A stretch of 64,000 bases of DNA from Microbacterium sp. cx-55 (GCF_021117345.1 NZ_CP088261.1:1178001-1242000), one strand, 5' to 3'. Shown: positions 43,095 to 51,116, numbered from the stretch's first letter. Made by a program: numbers and translations. Notes: a model not told the origin generated them from the sequence alone.

Positions 43095-43128
43095 TGAACC
43101 CCTTGACTCGACATGGTCAAGGGGTTCA
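43095..43128. terminator. Hairpin terminator between tRNA-Pro and integrase
   Basis: tgaaccccttgac (43095-43107) and gtcaaggggttca (43116-43128) form perfect 13-bp arms with an 8-nt loop, 15 bp past the integrase stop on the minus strand. The right arm repeats the att-like sequence gtcaaggggt. It may terminate in both directions. Confidence 0.75.
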
Positions 43129-43143
43129 GCCATTTCTAGCTAC

Positions 43144-44280
43144 TCATCGCCGCCTCCTTAGGTGCTGGTTCATGCGTTCTGCGGCGTTCTGCAGTGCGCT
43201 GTCGTCAGTGTGTAGGTATGCACGTGTTGTCTCGACGGATGCGTGCCCGAGGATGTCGCTCACGACATGGATCGGGATCCCCGCGTTTGCGAACCAGGTT
43301 GCACCCGCGTGCCGAAGGTCATGACGGCGCAACCCCGGAAACCCGAGTGATGCAACCATCTGATCCCAGCCTGTTGCATCACGCAACGCTGCGGTGGTCA
43401 TGACGCCGCCGCGCGGTCCACGCAACAGCGGCAGGTTGCGTGCCCGTTGCACTGTGAGTCTGCGCAGCGCTGGCTCAAGTGGCTCGATGATCGGAACGCG
43501 GCGAACTCGACGCCCCTTTGGCGGCTTGATGCTGAGGCCGCCGGCGCCGGGGAAGCACTGACGCTCGATCGTGACTAGCTTGCTCGTCCAGTCGACGTCG
43601 CCGACGATGAGTCCGGCTACTTCTGAACTGCGCGCGGCGAGGAATGCGCTGAGCATGATGTGGTCGCCGTAGCTTTGGTGGATCGCAGCGCAGGTCTCAG
43701 CGATCCGTGCAACCTCATCGGGCGAGGGAACGGGTCTCGTACGCTGAAGTTCCGTGTTTTGGTGGTAGCGTCTGCCGGCGCGGTCGCGTACGGGATTGCG
43801 AGCGATGAGATCATCGCGCACCGCTTCATCGAGCATCCGTGTCAGCGCGGCGATCGTGCTCTTGAGTGTGGAGCGAGAGTGCTCGCTCTCCCAGAGGTCG
43901 ATGGTTCGATCTACGAGCCCGGTCGTGATGTCGTGAATGCGCAGATGCCCGAGGGCAGGCAGGACCCGGAGTTGGAGCCCGGCACGATATCCGGTGGCGG
44001 TCGAGGTTGGGTCGACGCCGCGGAGGAATCGGCCATTGATCGAGAGTGCGTAATCGCTCAAACTGATGAACGGATCGATCTTATGAATCGAACTCGCCCG
44101 CATGAGTTCGAAGAACTCCCGGGCGCCGACCTCATCGTCAACCGTGACCGAGCGGCTCCGGCGCTCGCGCGATGACGGGTCAGTCCAGCGGACTCTGGCA
44201 CGAAATCGAGATCCTCGTTTCAGCGTGTCGAGGTGGAGGCGAGTTCCGGGCGGCGGGAGAGCGGGTGGGCGAGTGATCAT
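43144..44280 (-). CDS. int: Tyrosine integrase of the island
   Basis: 378 aa. The catalytic residues appear as Arg in AARSSEVAGLIVG, the Lys in SIKPPKGRRVR, H-x-x-R in HDLRHAGATWFA, His in LGHASVETTRAYLH and Tyr in the same segment. The N-terminal 60 residues carry an arm-type DNA-binding region, followed by a SAM-like core-binding domain. Typical of actinobacterial phage or island integrases that use tRNA genes. It lies at the left end with the att core nearby, which is the standard arrangement. No obvious excisionase gene is present. Confidence 0.93.
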   Translation of the reverse strand: MITRPPALPPPGTRLHLDTLKRGSRFRARVRWTDPSSRERRSRSVTVDDEVGAREFFELMRASSIHKIDPFISLSDYALSINGRFLRGVDPTSTATGYRAGLQLRVLPALGHLRIHDITTGLVDRTIDLWESEHSRSTLKSTIAALTRMLDEAVRDDLIARNPVRDRAGRRYHQNTELQRTRPVPSPDEVARIAETCAAIHQSYGDHIMLSAFLAARSSEVAGLIVGDVDWTSKLVTIERQCFPGAGGLSIKPPKGRRVRRVPIIEPLEPALRRLTVQRARNLPLLRGPRGGVMTTAALRDATGWDQMVASLGFPGLRRHDLRHAGATWFANAGIPIHVVSDILGHASVETTRAYLHTDDSALQNAAERMNQHLRRRR

Positions 44281-44702
44281 CCGATCAAGGATCTCGCCTC
44301 ATTGATGTAAGTATTCCCCGCCCTTCTGTACGAGATATTGCCGTGCGTCCGCCACAGTGATCAACGAGGTCGGCGGACTCCAACTTGCCTCGGAACTCCT
44401 CGAATACGCTGCCCCAGCCGTCATCCGCGAGAACCGCATCCGCCGCAATGAGACGGTGAACTCCCTCACGGCGGAGCAGGGGCTCGGCAAGAGCTGATCG
44501 TGCGGGCGTGATCGATTGTTTGATCGGCCGTGCAACCTCAAGCCTCCCTCGTGACAGATACCTGCCACATGTATTGAATCGGGAGGCGCACTGCCCCAGC
44601 GGTGGATTCCTGACCGATTCCCGCCTCTCGGTGCCTAGAAGGCCCCAGAATGGTGCGGTAAAGTTGAGTGGTGCAACACGAAATGCATGAAGGAGGACGG
44701 TG
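44281..44702. other. Intergenic stretch with possible small remnant frame
   Basis: 422 bp without a convincing gene. A plus-strand frame 44357-44497 (GTG start, 46 aa, VINEVGGLQLASELLEYAA...) has a helical composition and could be a remnant, but no start signal supports it. Minus-strand frames over the same bases look like shadows. Confidence 0.35.
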
Positions 44703-44858
44703 ATGAAGCGTAAGGCGATCGACCAGGACGCTGTAAAGCGTGCCGCCGTACGCTCCACACGTGAGTCAGCGTCGCTGGAACGACGAACCGTGCCGGCAAA
44801 CTATGTTCGGTCTGCAAAGACCGGGCGCTTCGTCGTGGCCCGCAACACGCAGAAGTGA
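44703..44858 (+). CDS. Small partner of Fic toxin (putative antitoxin), 51 aa
   Basis: ATG preceded by GGAGGACGGTG. The product is basic (MKRKAIDQDAVKRAAVRST) and ends SAKTGRFVVARNTQK. It overlaps the Fic gene by 4 bp (GTGA), the usual arrangement of a toxin-antitoxin pair with antitoxin first. The class I Fic-antitoxin motif [S/T]xxxE[G/N] is not clearly present (SASLER is the nearest), so the inhibitory role is inferred. The TGRFV segment recurs in the 39-aa protein at 49966-50085. Confidence 0.7.
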   Translation: MKRKAIDQDAVKRAAVRSTRESASLERRTVPANYVRSAKTGRFVVARNTQK

Positions 44859-45475
44859 CGCTCGATCCGGGTTACGGCGAGACTCCGCTCCCGTTCGATG
44901 AGCTGGATGCCCTGACTCCGGCGGCTCGCGAAGCCCTTGAAGAACCGATCACTAAAGCGGCCGTCTACGACCTCGAACAGGCCGTCGAAGCCGAGGTTAC
45001 CGAACAGCTCATCACTGACGTTCTCGAAGACCGACTCGGGCTCGACGAGCTGCTCTCAGACCGCTTCCTGCGAGAACTGCACCAAAGACTGTACGGGGAT
45101 ATCTGGATCTGGGCAGGGACGCACCGGCGTCATCTCTTCAATCTCGGAGTCGACCCTGCCTACATCGCGCTCGAGTTGCGGATCTCTATCGAAACCATCC
45201 GGTATCGATGGGATCACACCGAGGACTGGACACCGCGTGAACTCGGTGTCGCTGTGCATGCTGAATGCGTGCGGATCCACCCATTCACTGATGGGAACGG
45301 CCGGAGCACCCGCCTGTATGCTGATCTGACGTTCCTAGCTGCTCAGGAGTCAGAGGACGTCGAGATGTACGACTGGTCGATCGACAAGAAGCCGTACGTT
45401 GAACTGCTCCGTGCCTATGATGTCAATCGTGACCCCAAGCCGCTCGCGGCCTTCATCCCCATATACAAGCTCTAG
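44855..45475 (+). CDS. Fic domain protein (mobile mystery protein B type)
   Basis: 206 aa, GTG start. The Fic core motif is HPFTDGNGRSTR (142-153), with His and the Gly-Asn-Gly loop intact, so AMP transfer from ATP to a target protein is plausible. The region LSDRFLRELHQRLYGDIWIWAGTHRR resembles the family called mobile mystery protein B, often found with small partners on mobile elements. It is probably a growth-inhibiting toxin that stabilises the island or aborts phage growth. Confidence 0.85.
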   Translation: MTLDPGYGETPLPFDELDALTPAAREALEEPITKAAVYDLEQAVEAEVTEQLITDVLEDRLGLDELLSDRFLRELHQRLYGDIWIWAGTHRRHLFNLGVDPAYIALELRISIETIRYRWDHTEDWTPRELGVAVHAECVRIHPFTDGNGRSTRLYADLTFLAAQESEDVEMYDWSIDKKPYVELLRAYDVNRDPKPLAAFIPIYKL

Positions 45476-45621
45476 CGCCGCGATCTGCAGCACGATTTTG
45501 TGACGGGTTCTTAGCCACGTAGCTAATACAGTCTGCGTATTTGTAGTGGGCTCGATCGTCGCGGCCTACTCGGTGTGTCAGGAGCCCGAGACGAGACTGG
45601 GAAAGTTGGGATGCTCTTGAC

Positions 45622-47412
45622 TCAGCACCCGCTTTGTTCTTCCAAGACGAGTACGTCTGTGATTGGCCCTCCGGCGATTCCAGGTTCGAGGATTAGGGCT
45701 GGCGAATAGCGCGAATCACTCGTATCGCTGATCTCCCACTCGTACACCACCGTGCGGAGGGTGTTGAGATAGCGGCCGATGAGGATGGCCATCGGATAGG
45801 GGCCGTGGAATGCAAGATGTACCTCGGCACGTCCGTTAGTGGCGGCTAGTTGTTTTATCTGCCGCGCGATGGCAGCGCTGAGCCGTCCTGCTTCTCTAGA
45901 ATCGATCCGATCTGATCCGGCAATTGAGATCACGGCTGCTGTCGTGAACGGTTGTGTTGAATCATGCAAGAGGCGTTCAAAGGCTGTCTCATCGGGGGCG
46001 GGCGTCAGACTGATGAAGATCGCGGCACGATCTGGGACCTCAGGTTGTCGTAGCCCTGCAACTATGAGTCGCGTGCTGTCGAGCTGGGTGGTTATCGGAT
46101 CGTCTTCGGGGGTGACGGACGTCCAGATCTGATCGCGAGCATCGAGCACCTCGACGTTGCCGATCTTGGTTTCGGGAAGGGCTGCTCCGATAGCAAGGGC
46201 AACCGAGAGGTGTGCCCCGCCGGAGATCCGTGCAGTTTTCGCGCCGGAGGCGTACACGGCGTCTCCAGTGAGCGGGAGAGTCGTCTTGAGGTGTTCAAGC
46301 CCATCGCGGGAAGGAAGACGTCCGTTGTCGGATGACTTGATGCGGATGTGCAGGTCGTCTTCGTCGGCTTCGAGGGCAAACGGCGTGGGGCGGGTCTGGA
46401 CACGGATGCTGAACGGCCGCCCCTCCTCGCGGATTCTCGGTCGTCGCTGCTCGACCCGGTGCATGAGTAGATCACGCACGATTTCTACTTCACCGGTCGG
46501 AGCCAGCATGTTGCTTTGCTTCTTGTCTGCGAGCGTTCGCGCGGGTGAGAGTCGTAGGAGGCGGTCGGGTCCGTCGTAGTCGCACTTCGATCCGTTCCCA
46601 ACCCGGGGGATCGCATTTGCGATACACAGGCTGAATGCCGAATCGTTGTCGAGTTCGAGTAGGCGAGGCAACTCGCGTTCGCGAACGATTTCGCTGTAGA
46701 CGATCTCCGGGGTCACGACGAGAACACCAGCCGAGAGCCCTTTGGTGAGCGCCTGTTCGAGCCGGTCGATAGTCGTCCCGGCTCGCAGATCGCTGTTATC
46801 TCTCCACACGACAAGCCCCGCGGCTCTCAGCAGGCCCTCGAGAGATTCGGCATGGGGCGTTCCGTCTGACTGTCGGTACGAGATGAAGACCGGACCGTCT
46901 CCGCGCACGGCTCCATCGGGCAAGGGGCCCAAGGGCGCGAACCTCGACGCTGGGAAGGAAACTTCCGCTTTGGTACTGGTGATGCGACCCAAGCGGTGCC
47001 GTTGGGCGACCAGTCCGATGAACGGATCGGTTCGGCCAGGCGCATAGACCAGCAGCGCTACTGGGACATCGCTGCTTTTCGCGATTGCACGCATGGCGGC
47101 GACGTCCGTCGGACTAGGCCCCGAGGGGGCGGGATGACTGTGCCATTCGCCGATATAGCCTGTCGGATCGTCATCTGCTCGTCCAGCGAGGAATTCTTCA
47201 AGGAGCTCGTTCGCCCGGACGTCGTCTCGAACGTAGCGATTAGTGCCGGCCTGCCCGTCGACAGTCAGGGCGTGGGTAACAACGATGTTGCGTCCCTCCC
47301 TGTACCCGAGAAGGACCCCGCCCGCTTCGAGCGGAAGCTGCTTTGCATTCTCGGAGGCGATCGTCTCGTGAGCATTGCCGCTCAGCTCGATGCGAGCAGG
47401 CAAGCGCGTCAC
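45622..47412 (-). CDS. CBASS fusion protein: Cap3-like JAB deconjugase - TIR - SAVED effector
   Basis: 596 aa, GTG start overlapping the Cap2 stop (GTGA). Residues 1-140 form a JAB/JAMM isopeptidase with Glu29 and the zinc motif HSHPAPSGPSPTD (His91, His93, Ser100, Asp103). Residues 172-260 form a TIR domain (GPVFISYRQSDGTPHAESLEGLLRAAG, VVTPEIVYSEIVRERE), expected to degrade NAD. Residues about 350-596 fit a SAVED cyclic-nucleotide sensor (SVALAIGAALPE; AEVHLAFHGPYPMAILIGRYLN). In known type II CBASS, Cap3 removes Cap2-made conjugates, and a SAVED effector is a separate protein. Here protease, toxin and sensor share one chain. Domain limits are approximate. Confidence 0.85.
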   Translation of the reverse strand: MTRLPARIELSGNAHETIASENAKQLPLEAGGVLLGYREGRNIVVTHALTVDGQAGTNRYVRDDVRANELLEEFLAGRADDDPTGYIGEWHSHPAPSGPSPTDVAAMRAIAKSSDVPVALLVYAPGRTDPFIGLVAQRHRLGRITSTKAEVSFPASRFAPLGPLPDGAVRGDGPVFISYRQSDGTPHAESLEGLLRAAGLVVWRDNSDLRAGTTIDRLEQALTKGLSAGVLVVTPEIVYSEIVRERELPRLLELDNDSAFSLCIANAIPRVGNGSKCDYDGPDRLLRLSPARTLADKKQSNMLAPTGEVEIVRDLLMHRVEQRRPRIREEGRPFSIRVQTRPTPFALEADEDDLHIRIKSSDNGRLPSRDGLEHLKTTLPLTGDAVYASGAKTARISGGAHLSVALAIGAALPETKIGNVEVLDARDQIWTSVTPEDDPITTQLDSTRLIVAGLRQPEVPDRAAIFISLTPAPDETAFERLLHDSTQPFTTAAVISIAGSDRIDSREAGRLSAAIARQIKQLAATNGRAEVHLAFHGPYPMAILIGRYLNTLRTVVYEWEISDTSDSRYSPALILEPGIAGGPITDVLVLEEQSGC

Positions 47413-48869
47413 AGTTCACCTCCTTGTGGGCTTGATGCGATGGTTCGCACCTCTCCCGCCGGATGGAGCGGGCTGTTCGTCAGTAGTCCGAGCGCATGTC
47501 GTACCGTTGCTGCAGCCGCTTCAATCACCGCGTACGGCGGAGTTGGTGAGATTGGGCTTCCGCATCCAGCTTCGAACACATCCGCTGTGGAACGCTCGGC
47601 ATCGAGCGCCGAGGGCGGGTGAGGAGTGGCGCCGTCGAGTGGCGGTAACACGTCGATGCGGTACGTGGCACCATCGTTCTGAAGCGCAGCCGAGAGAACG
47701 CGTGTTCCAAGCGACTTGGCCGAGACATGGAGGAGCGCCGTGGTCGCGAAGTCAGCAGTCGCATTGACAACAAGATCGTGATTCTGAAGAAGCTCGACGG
47801 CTGCGTCGCCGGAACTGATGTTGTCATCAACGACTTCGATGTCGGAACCCTGGATGTCGGCGCGAGCCACAAGGTGACCCTTTACAGCTTTGCCCTTCGT
47901 CAGCCCGACGGCTTCGGGGCCAACGAGATGGCGAACGAGGTTGCCCGGCATCACGACGTCTCCATCAACAAGAGTCAGATGGCGGACACCGGATCGCACG
48001 AGCGTGTCTGCCACGAAGGAGCCCAGTGCGCCGACACCAACGACAGCGACACGGCGATCACTGAGCGCGAGGGCAAGGACGCCTGCCCGAGCCTGTCTGG
48101 CCGCGTTGGTATCTGCTCCTGAACGCAGACGTCTGACGGCGATCCCACCGGCGGTCGTCGGCCAGACGTCCAGAGCGATCGCACCGTTGTGAGCACCACG
48201 TCGATAGATGAGAACGAGGACTGCCACTGTGTGGTCGCGAATCCGGCGGTCCAGATCCACTGCGGGATCGATCAGCGCTGAAATGTCTTCCCACGTTCGG
48301 GGAGGAGCGGCCACCTCGCCAAGGTCGGCAACGTATCCGAACCGGTCTTTGCTGTGTTTCGAGACCTTCGCTGGTCGCGTGCCTGTTCCGATTCGCATGA
48401 CGTCGTTCTTCGCGGGACGGAAGCGCACAAAGCCGTTTCGGTGCTGCTCGAGATCATCGTACAGATAGACACGAGCGTCCTCGGACAGGTCGAAGTACCG
48501 GTCGAGGTCGAGATCGGGACGATCGTCTGGCCAACCGGCGTCTGCTCGTTCGAACCAGGCCGTGATGTGCTCGACGAACTCGCTGGCCTCGGTCCACCAC
48601 AGTCCGTCATGATCGTCCTCGGCGATCAGGCACAGTGAGCCGTTGAGTTCTCGGTGCCAGGACCAGGGCACAAGATCGAGCTCAATGGGGACGACACGCG
48701 GCGGCTGGAACGGGAACCGCGATCGTAGCGTGATGAGCACTTCCGTAGCTCTACCGGAGTGCGAGATGGGTCCCCGCGATCCGGCGTCGCTTTCGGTGAA
48801 GCCGCCACGGATGAGACCTTCTTCAAAGTGTTGCCGCGAGTAGGCGATGTAGTCGTCGTACTCGGTCAG
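47409..48869 (-). CDS. cap2: Cap2-like E1-E2 conjugating enzyme of type II CBASS
   Basis: Canonical starts give only 48740 (GTG), but the frame continues upstream and encodes residues that complete the E2 fold (HFEEGLIRGGFTESDAG, then ATEVLITLRSRFPFQPPRV). The likely start is CTG at 48869, overlapping the CD-NTase stop as CTGA; 486 aa. The E2-like half has Cys80 in NGSLCLIAEDD. The E1 half has the nucleotide motif VAVVGVGALGSFVAD (about 275-290) and Cys436 in VFEAGCGSP. Cap2 ligates the C-terminus of the CD-NTase to targets and thereby primes it. A start with little ribosome-binding signal suggests coupled translation. Confidence 0.88.
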   Translation of the reverse strand: MTEYDDYIAYSRQHFEEGLIRGGFTESDAGSRGPISHSGRATEVLITLRSRFPFQPPRVVPIELDLVPWSWHRELNGSLCLIAEDDHDGLWWTEASEFVEHITAWFERADAGWPDDRPDLDLDRYFDLSEDARVYLYDDLEQHRNGFVRFRPAKNDVMRIGTGTRPAKVSKHSKDRFGYVADLGEVAAPPRTWEDISALIDPAVDLDRRIRDHTVAVLVLIYRRGAHNGAIALDVWPTTAGGIAVRRLRSGADTNAARQARAGVLALALSDRRVAVVGVGALGSFVADTLVRSGVRHLTLVDGDVVMPGNLVRHLVGPEAVGLTKGKAVKGHLVARADIQGSDIEVVDDNISSGDAAVELLQNHDLVVNATADFATTALLHVSAKSLGTRVLSAALQNDGATYRIDVLPPLDGATPHPPSALDAERSTADVFEAGCGSPISPTPPYAVIEAAAATVRHALGLLTNSPLHPAGEVRTIASSPQGGEL

Positions 48870-49879
48870 GCTCCCCCGAAAGTCCTTGTGCCGGCGGGCA
48901 CCACCCGGGCGCCAGCAAGGATTGCGGACGCGCGCTTGCTGCCGTCTTCGTTGAAGCCGGGCGGCATCGGGAACACCGTCTTGTCGTCGCCGTTCTTGCC
49001 AAGGAGTTTCTGGAAGGCGAGCGCCGCCTTGCCCTCATCCTCCTCTGCCAGGGCATCATCCGCTGAGATGGCTGCATCCGCGAATCGAGTTCGCGCCGCT
49101 TCGAGTTCCTCGTCCGAGGCGCGTATGTGAATCGTCGCACCAGCCAGGGTGGGGTCGTTCACGCCGATCCCGTATGTCACGAAATTCTCGATGATCTTGC
49201 TTACCTCGGTGAGTGCTGACACGTAGTATTCCGCTTGGTCACTCCCTGACACGGCGCCCGACGCGAAGGCCTGGTAGGTCGCCAGTTCGAAGAAGAAGCC
49301 CCCAGGCTTCTTTTTGCCGAGTTGGGCCCGCCGGGTCTGACGGAGCAACTTGACCGTAGGCACGTAGTAACCATCGTGAGCCGCGTTCATCTCGCTGGAC
49401 AGCGAAGTTAGACCCTCGGGGGTTGTGCGAACCCACTCGTTCTCGTCACCCTTCTGCGGGATCTCCCATGTCTCTCCGTCCCAATGGGGACGGGCCGGGA
49501 CGGCGTCCACGTAAAGGTCGTACTCGGGGAAGGAGACCTGGAGGCTGCGGTCCTGACGCTTGGTGCGTCGGTGCCCGTCGGAGTCAGTGCCGAATTCCGC
49601 GTGCAACACGGCAAAGAACTTATCGAGGATGTCCTTCGATGTGACGTCGCTCGGCATGTCAGGGAGGCGCACGAATACGTCGACATCTTTGATGCGTTTG
49701 ATCGACACGTTGCGCTTGTATGAACCGATCAACACGGGGGAGACGCCGTACTCGGTGAGCTTGGCGTCCGCCTCGAGGGCATCGCGGACCAGCCGATGCG
49801 CTTCTGGCGCGTTGGTCTTGTCATCGCTGGGCTCGATGGAACTCAGCGCATCCTTGAACTGCTGTTTGAGGTGAGCCAT
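48866..49879 (-). CDS. CD-NTase (cGAS/DncV-like cyclic nucleotide synthase)
   Basis: The ATG at 49879 (MAHLKQQFKDALSSI) follows GGAGC; 337 aa. The polymerase-beta-like motif is IGSYKRNVSIKRIKDVDVFV (Gly52-Ser53, Asp65, Asp67) with the third acid in EYDLYVDAVPA (Asp125). It makes a cyclic oligonucleotide upon phage sensing. The protein ends in GTRTFGGA; a flexible Gly-Gly-Ala tail suits adenylation and conjugation by Cap2. The product nucleotide is unknown. It lies in one operon with cap2 and the JAB-TIR-SAVED gene. Confidence 0.9.
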   Translation of the reverse strand: MAHLKQQFKDALSSIEPSDDKTNAPEAHRLVRDALEADAKLTEYGVSPVLIGSYKRNVSIKRIKDVDVFVRLPDMPSDVTSKDILDKFFAVLHAEFGTDSDGHRRTKRQDRSLQVSFPEYDLYVDAVPARPHWDGETWEIPQKGDENEWVRTTPEGLTSLSSEMNAAHDGYYVPTVKLLRQTRRAQLGKKKPGGFFFELATYQAFASGAVSGSDQAEYYVSALTEVSKIIENFVTYGIGVNDPTLAGATIHIRASDEELEAARTRFADAAISADDALAEEDEGKAALAFQKLLGKNGDDKTVFPMPPGFNEDGSKRASAILAGARVVPAGTRTFGGA

Positions 49880-49913
49880 CGGCTCCTCCGATTCGGATTG
49901 TAGGGGGTCGGTG

Positions 49914-49959
49914 TTCCGAGTCTTCCTCACACCACCGACAGTGCGAGGAAGACTCGGAA
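49914..49959. promoter_or_regulatory. 15-bp perfect hairpin in CBASS operon leader
   Basis: ttccgagtcttcctc (49914-49928) and gaggaagactcggaa (49945-49959) are perfect inverted arms with a 16-nt loop. The hairpin lies 7 bp after the 39-aa gene stop and 35 bp before the CD-NTase ATG. No T-run follows on the minus strand (aacaccgacc). It could set the ratio of the small gene to CBASS by partial termination, or block RNase or ribosome access. Confidence 0.75.
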
Positions 49960-49965
49960 TGGGGG

Positions 49966-50085
49966 CTATTTCTTCTTGCCGCTCTTGCCAGTGCTCTCGT
50001 TGGTCGTCGTCTTGGGGTGACTCTTCACGGTTGACTGCTTCACAAAGCGCCCGGTGATGGCGCTACGCCCTCGCTTACCTGCCAT
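49966..50085 (-). CDS. Basic micro-protein at head of CBASS operon, 39 aa
   Basis: The ATG at 50085 is preceded by GGGGGTGAGAG-type sequence on the minus strand; the longer frame crosses the divergent promoter. The product is MAGKRGRSAITGRFVKQSTV followed by a Lys/Thr-rich tail. Short proteins with SA.TGRFV are common in Actinobacteria and often adjoin toxins and HTH genes. It shares TGRFV with the Fic partner at 44703-44858. Function is unknown. Confidence 0.7.
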   Translation of the reverse strand: MAGKRGRSAITGRFVKQSTVKSHPKTTTNESTGKSGKKK

Positions 50086-50120
50086 TGCTCTCACCCCCCT
50101 TGTGTTCCAAATTCGATGTC

Positions 50121-50138
50121 GTGTTTCAATTCTAACAC
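50121..50138. promoter_or_regulatory. Candidate operator between CBASS operon and capH-like gene
   Basis: gtgtttcaattctaacac is an imperfect palindrome (14 of 18 positions symmetric; outer gtgtt/aacac perfect). It lies in the 100-bp divergent gap; TAGAAT on the minus strand overlaps it as a possible -10 for the CBASS side. A repressor bound here would block both directions. Confidence 0.5.
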
Positions 50139-50185
50139 AGCCGTGTCGAGAGTGACTTGGTGTTGCACATGTGAGACACTCGAGT

Positions 50186-50554
50186 ATGGCCAAAACAACG
50201 ATCAACACGGCCGCGCTCTACTCGGCGCTCGACGCTGCCCGCCAAGAACGCCAGCTCTCGTGGCGAACGCTGGCAGGTGAGATCGGTGTGAGCCCGTCGC
50301 TGCTCTCAAGGCTCGGCAACGGACTGAAACCTGACACCGACGGATTCGCAACGATCATTGCGTGGCTCAGGCTCCCTGCCGAGGGCTTCTTTGAGCGCGA
50401 TGGCGAGAGCAATGCCGACGACGCGCGTGAACCAGATCTCATGGCGCAGCTCGCGCCCCTTCTCCGGGCCCGTAAGGATCTAAGCGAGACGGATATCAAC
50501 TACCTACAGCAAGTAATCGGCCTCACCGTTGAACGCGCTCGGGCGAAGGGATGA
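50186..50554 (+). CDS. capH: XRE-family HTH regulator, CapH-like
   Basis: The ATG at 50186 (MAKTTINTAALYSALDAARQ) is chosen; a GTG 15 bp earlier is possible. 122 aa. The helix-turn-helix is LSWRTLAGEIGVSPSLLSRLGNGLKPDTDGFATIIAWL. It is transcribed away from the CBASS operon and is followed after 3 bp by an ImmA/IrrE protease gene. This is the arrangement of CapH-CapP, in which CapH represses CBASS until CapP cleaves it. The assignment rests on position and domains only. Confidence 0.8.
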   Translation: MAKTTINTAALYSALDAARQERQLSWRTLAGEIGVSPSLLSRLGNGLKPDTDGFATIIAWLRLPAEGFFERDGESNADDAREPDLMAQLAPLLRARKDLSETDINYLQQVIGLTVERARAKG

Positions 50555-50557
50555 TCT

Positions 50558-51109
50558 GTGCGTCGCGGATTCAAGACCGAGGCGAAGCGCCTTGCGCTAG
50601 AGCTTCGGACTGAAATAGGCCTCGGCGCGCACGCGCCCTTCGACCCGTATGCCTTCGCGTTGGAGTACGGAATCGCTGTCGTTCGACTCAGCGAACTCGA
50701 CGGAGCAGCCCGCGAGCATTTCCTGAAAGAACAGGGGAGCGCGCTGTCAGGCGCGTTGATCCCAGACGGCACAGGAGCTGTGATTCTGGAGAACGATGCG
50801 CAACCGCTCACACGGAGGCGGACCACAATGTGTCACGAACTTGCACACGTTGTTCTTGAGCACTCATTTGGTGTCTCGCTGTCCGACGAACGGAAGTGCG
50901 GCCTCGGAGGCCAGCAGGAGGAGGAAGCCGACTGGCTCTCTGGCGAGATGCTCATTCCCTACGACGGCGCCTTCCGGCTGGCCCGAGCCAACGCCACAGA
51001 TGAGCGTGCAGCTCAGGTGTTCGACGTGAGTCTTGCGGTTGCCCGCTGGCGAATGAACCACAGCGGAGCGCGCAAAGTCATGCAAAGGGCTCGTGCCAAA
51101 TGGGCGTGA
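50558..51109 (+). CDS. capP: ImmA/IrrE metallopeptidase, CapP-like
   Basis: 183 aa, GTG start. The zinc motif HELAH in RRTTMCHELAHVVLEHSFG and the third ligand in EEEADWLSGEMLIP define the ImmA/IrrE family. CapP proteins sense DNA damage or single-stranded DNA and cut the cognate HTH repressor. The pair is divergent to CBASS. The downstream TIGR02391 gene follows by 8 bp, so all three are probably co-transcribed. Confidence 0.85.
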   Translation: MRRGFKTEAKRLALELRTEIGLGAHAPFDPYAFALEYGIAVVRLSELDGAAREHFLKEQGSALSGALIPDGTGAVILENDAQPLTRRRTTMCHELAHVVLEHSFGVSLSDERKCGLGGQQEEEADWLSGEMLIPYDGAFRLARANATDERAAQVFDVSLAVARWRMNHSGARKVMQRARAKWA

Positions 51110-51116
51110 ACCACAC

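Noticed and set aside
44285..44758. 157-aa minus-strand frame between integrase and Fic partner
   Set aside because: Irregular composition, no start signal, and it overlaps the better supported 51-aa gene on the plus strand.
47409..48740. Cap2 starting at GTG 48740
   Set aside because: It would cut into the E2 fold; upstream codons continue with E2-like sequence up to the CTGA overlap.
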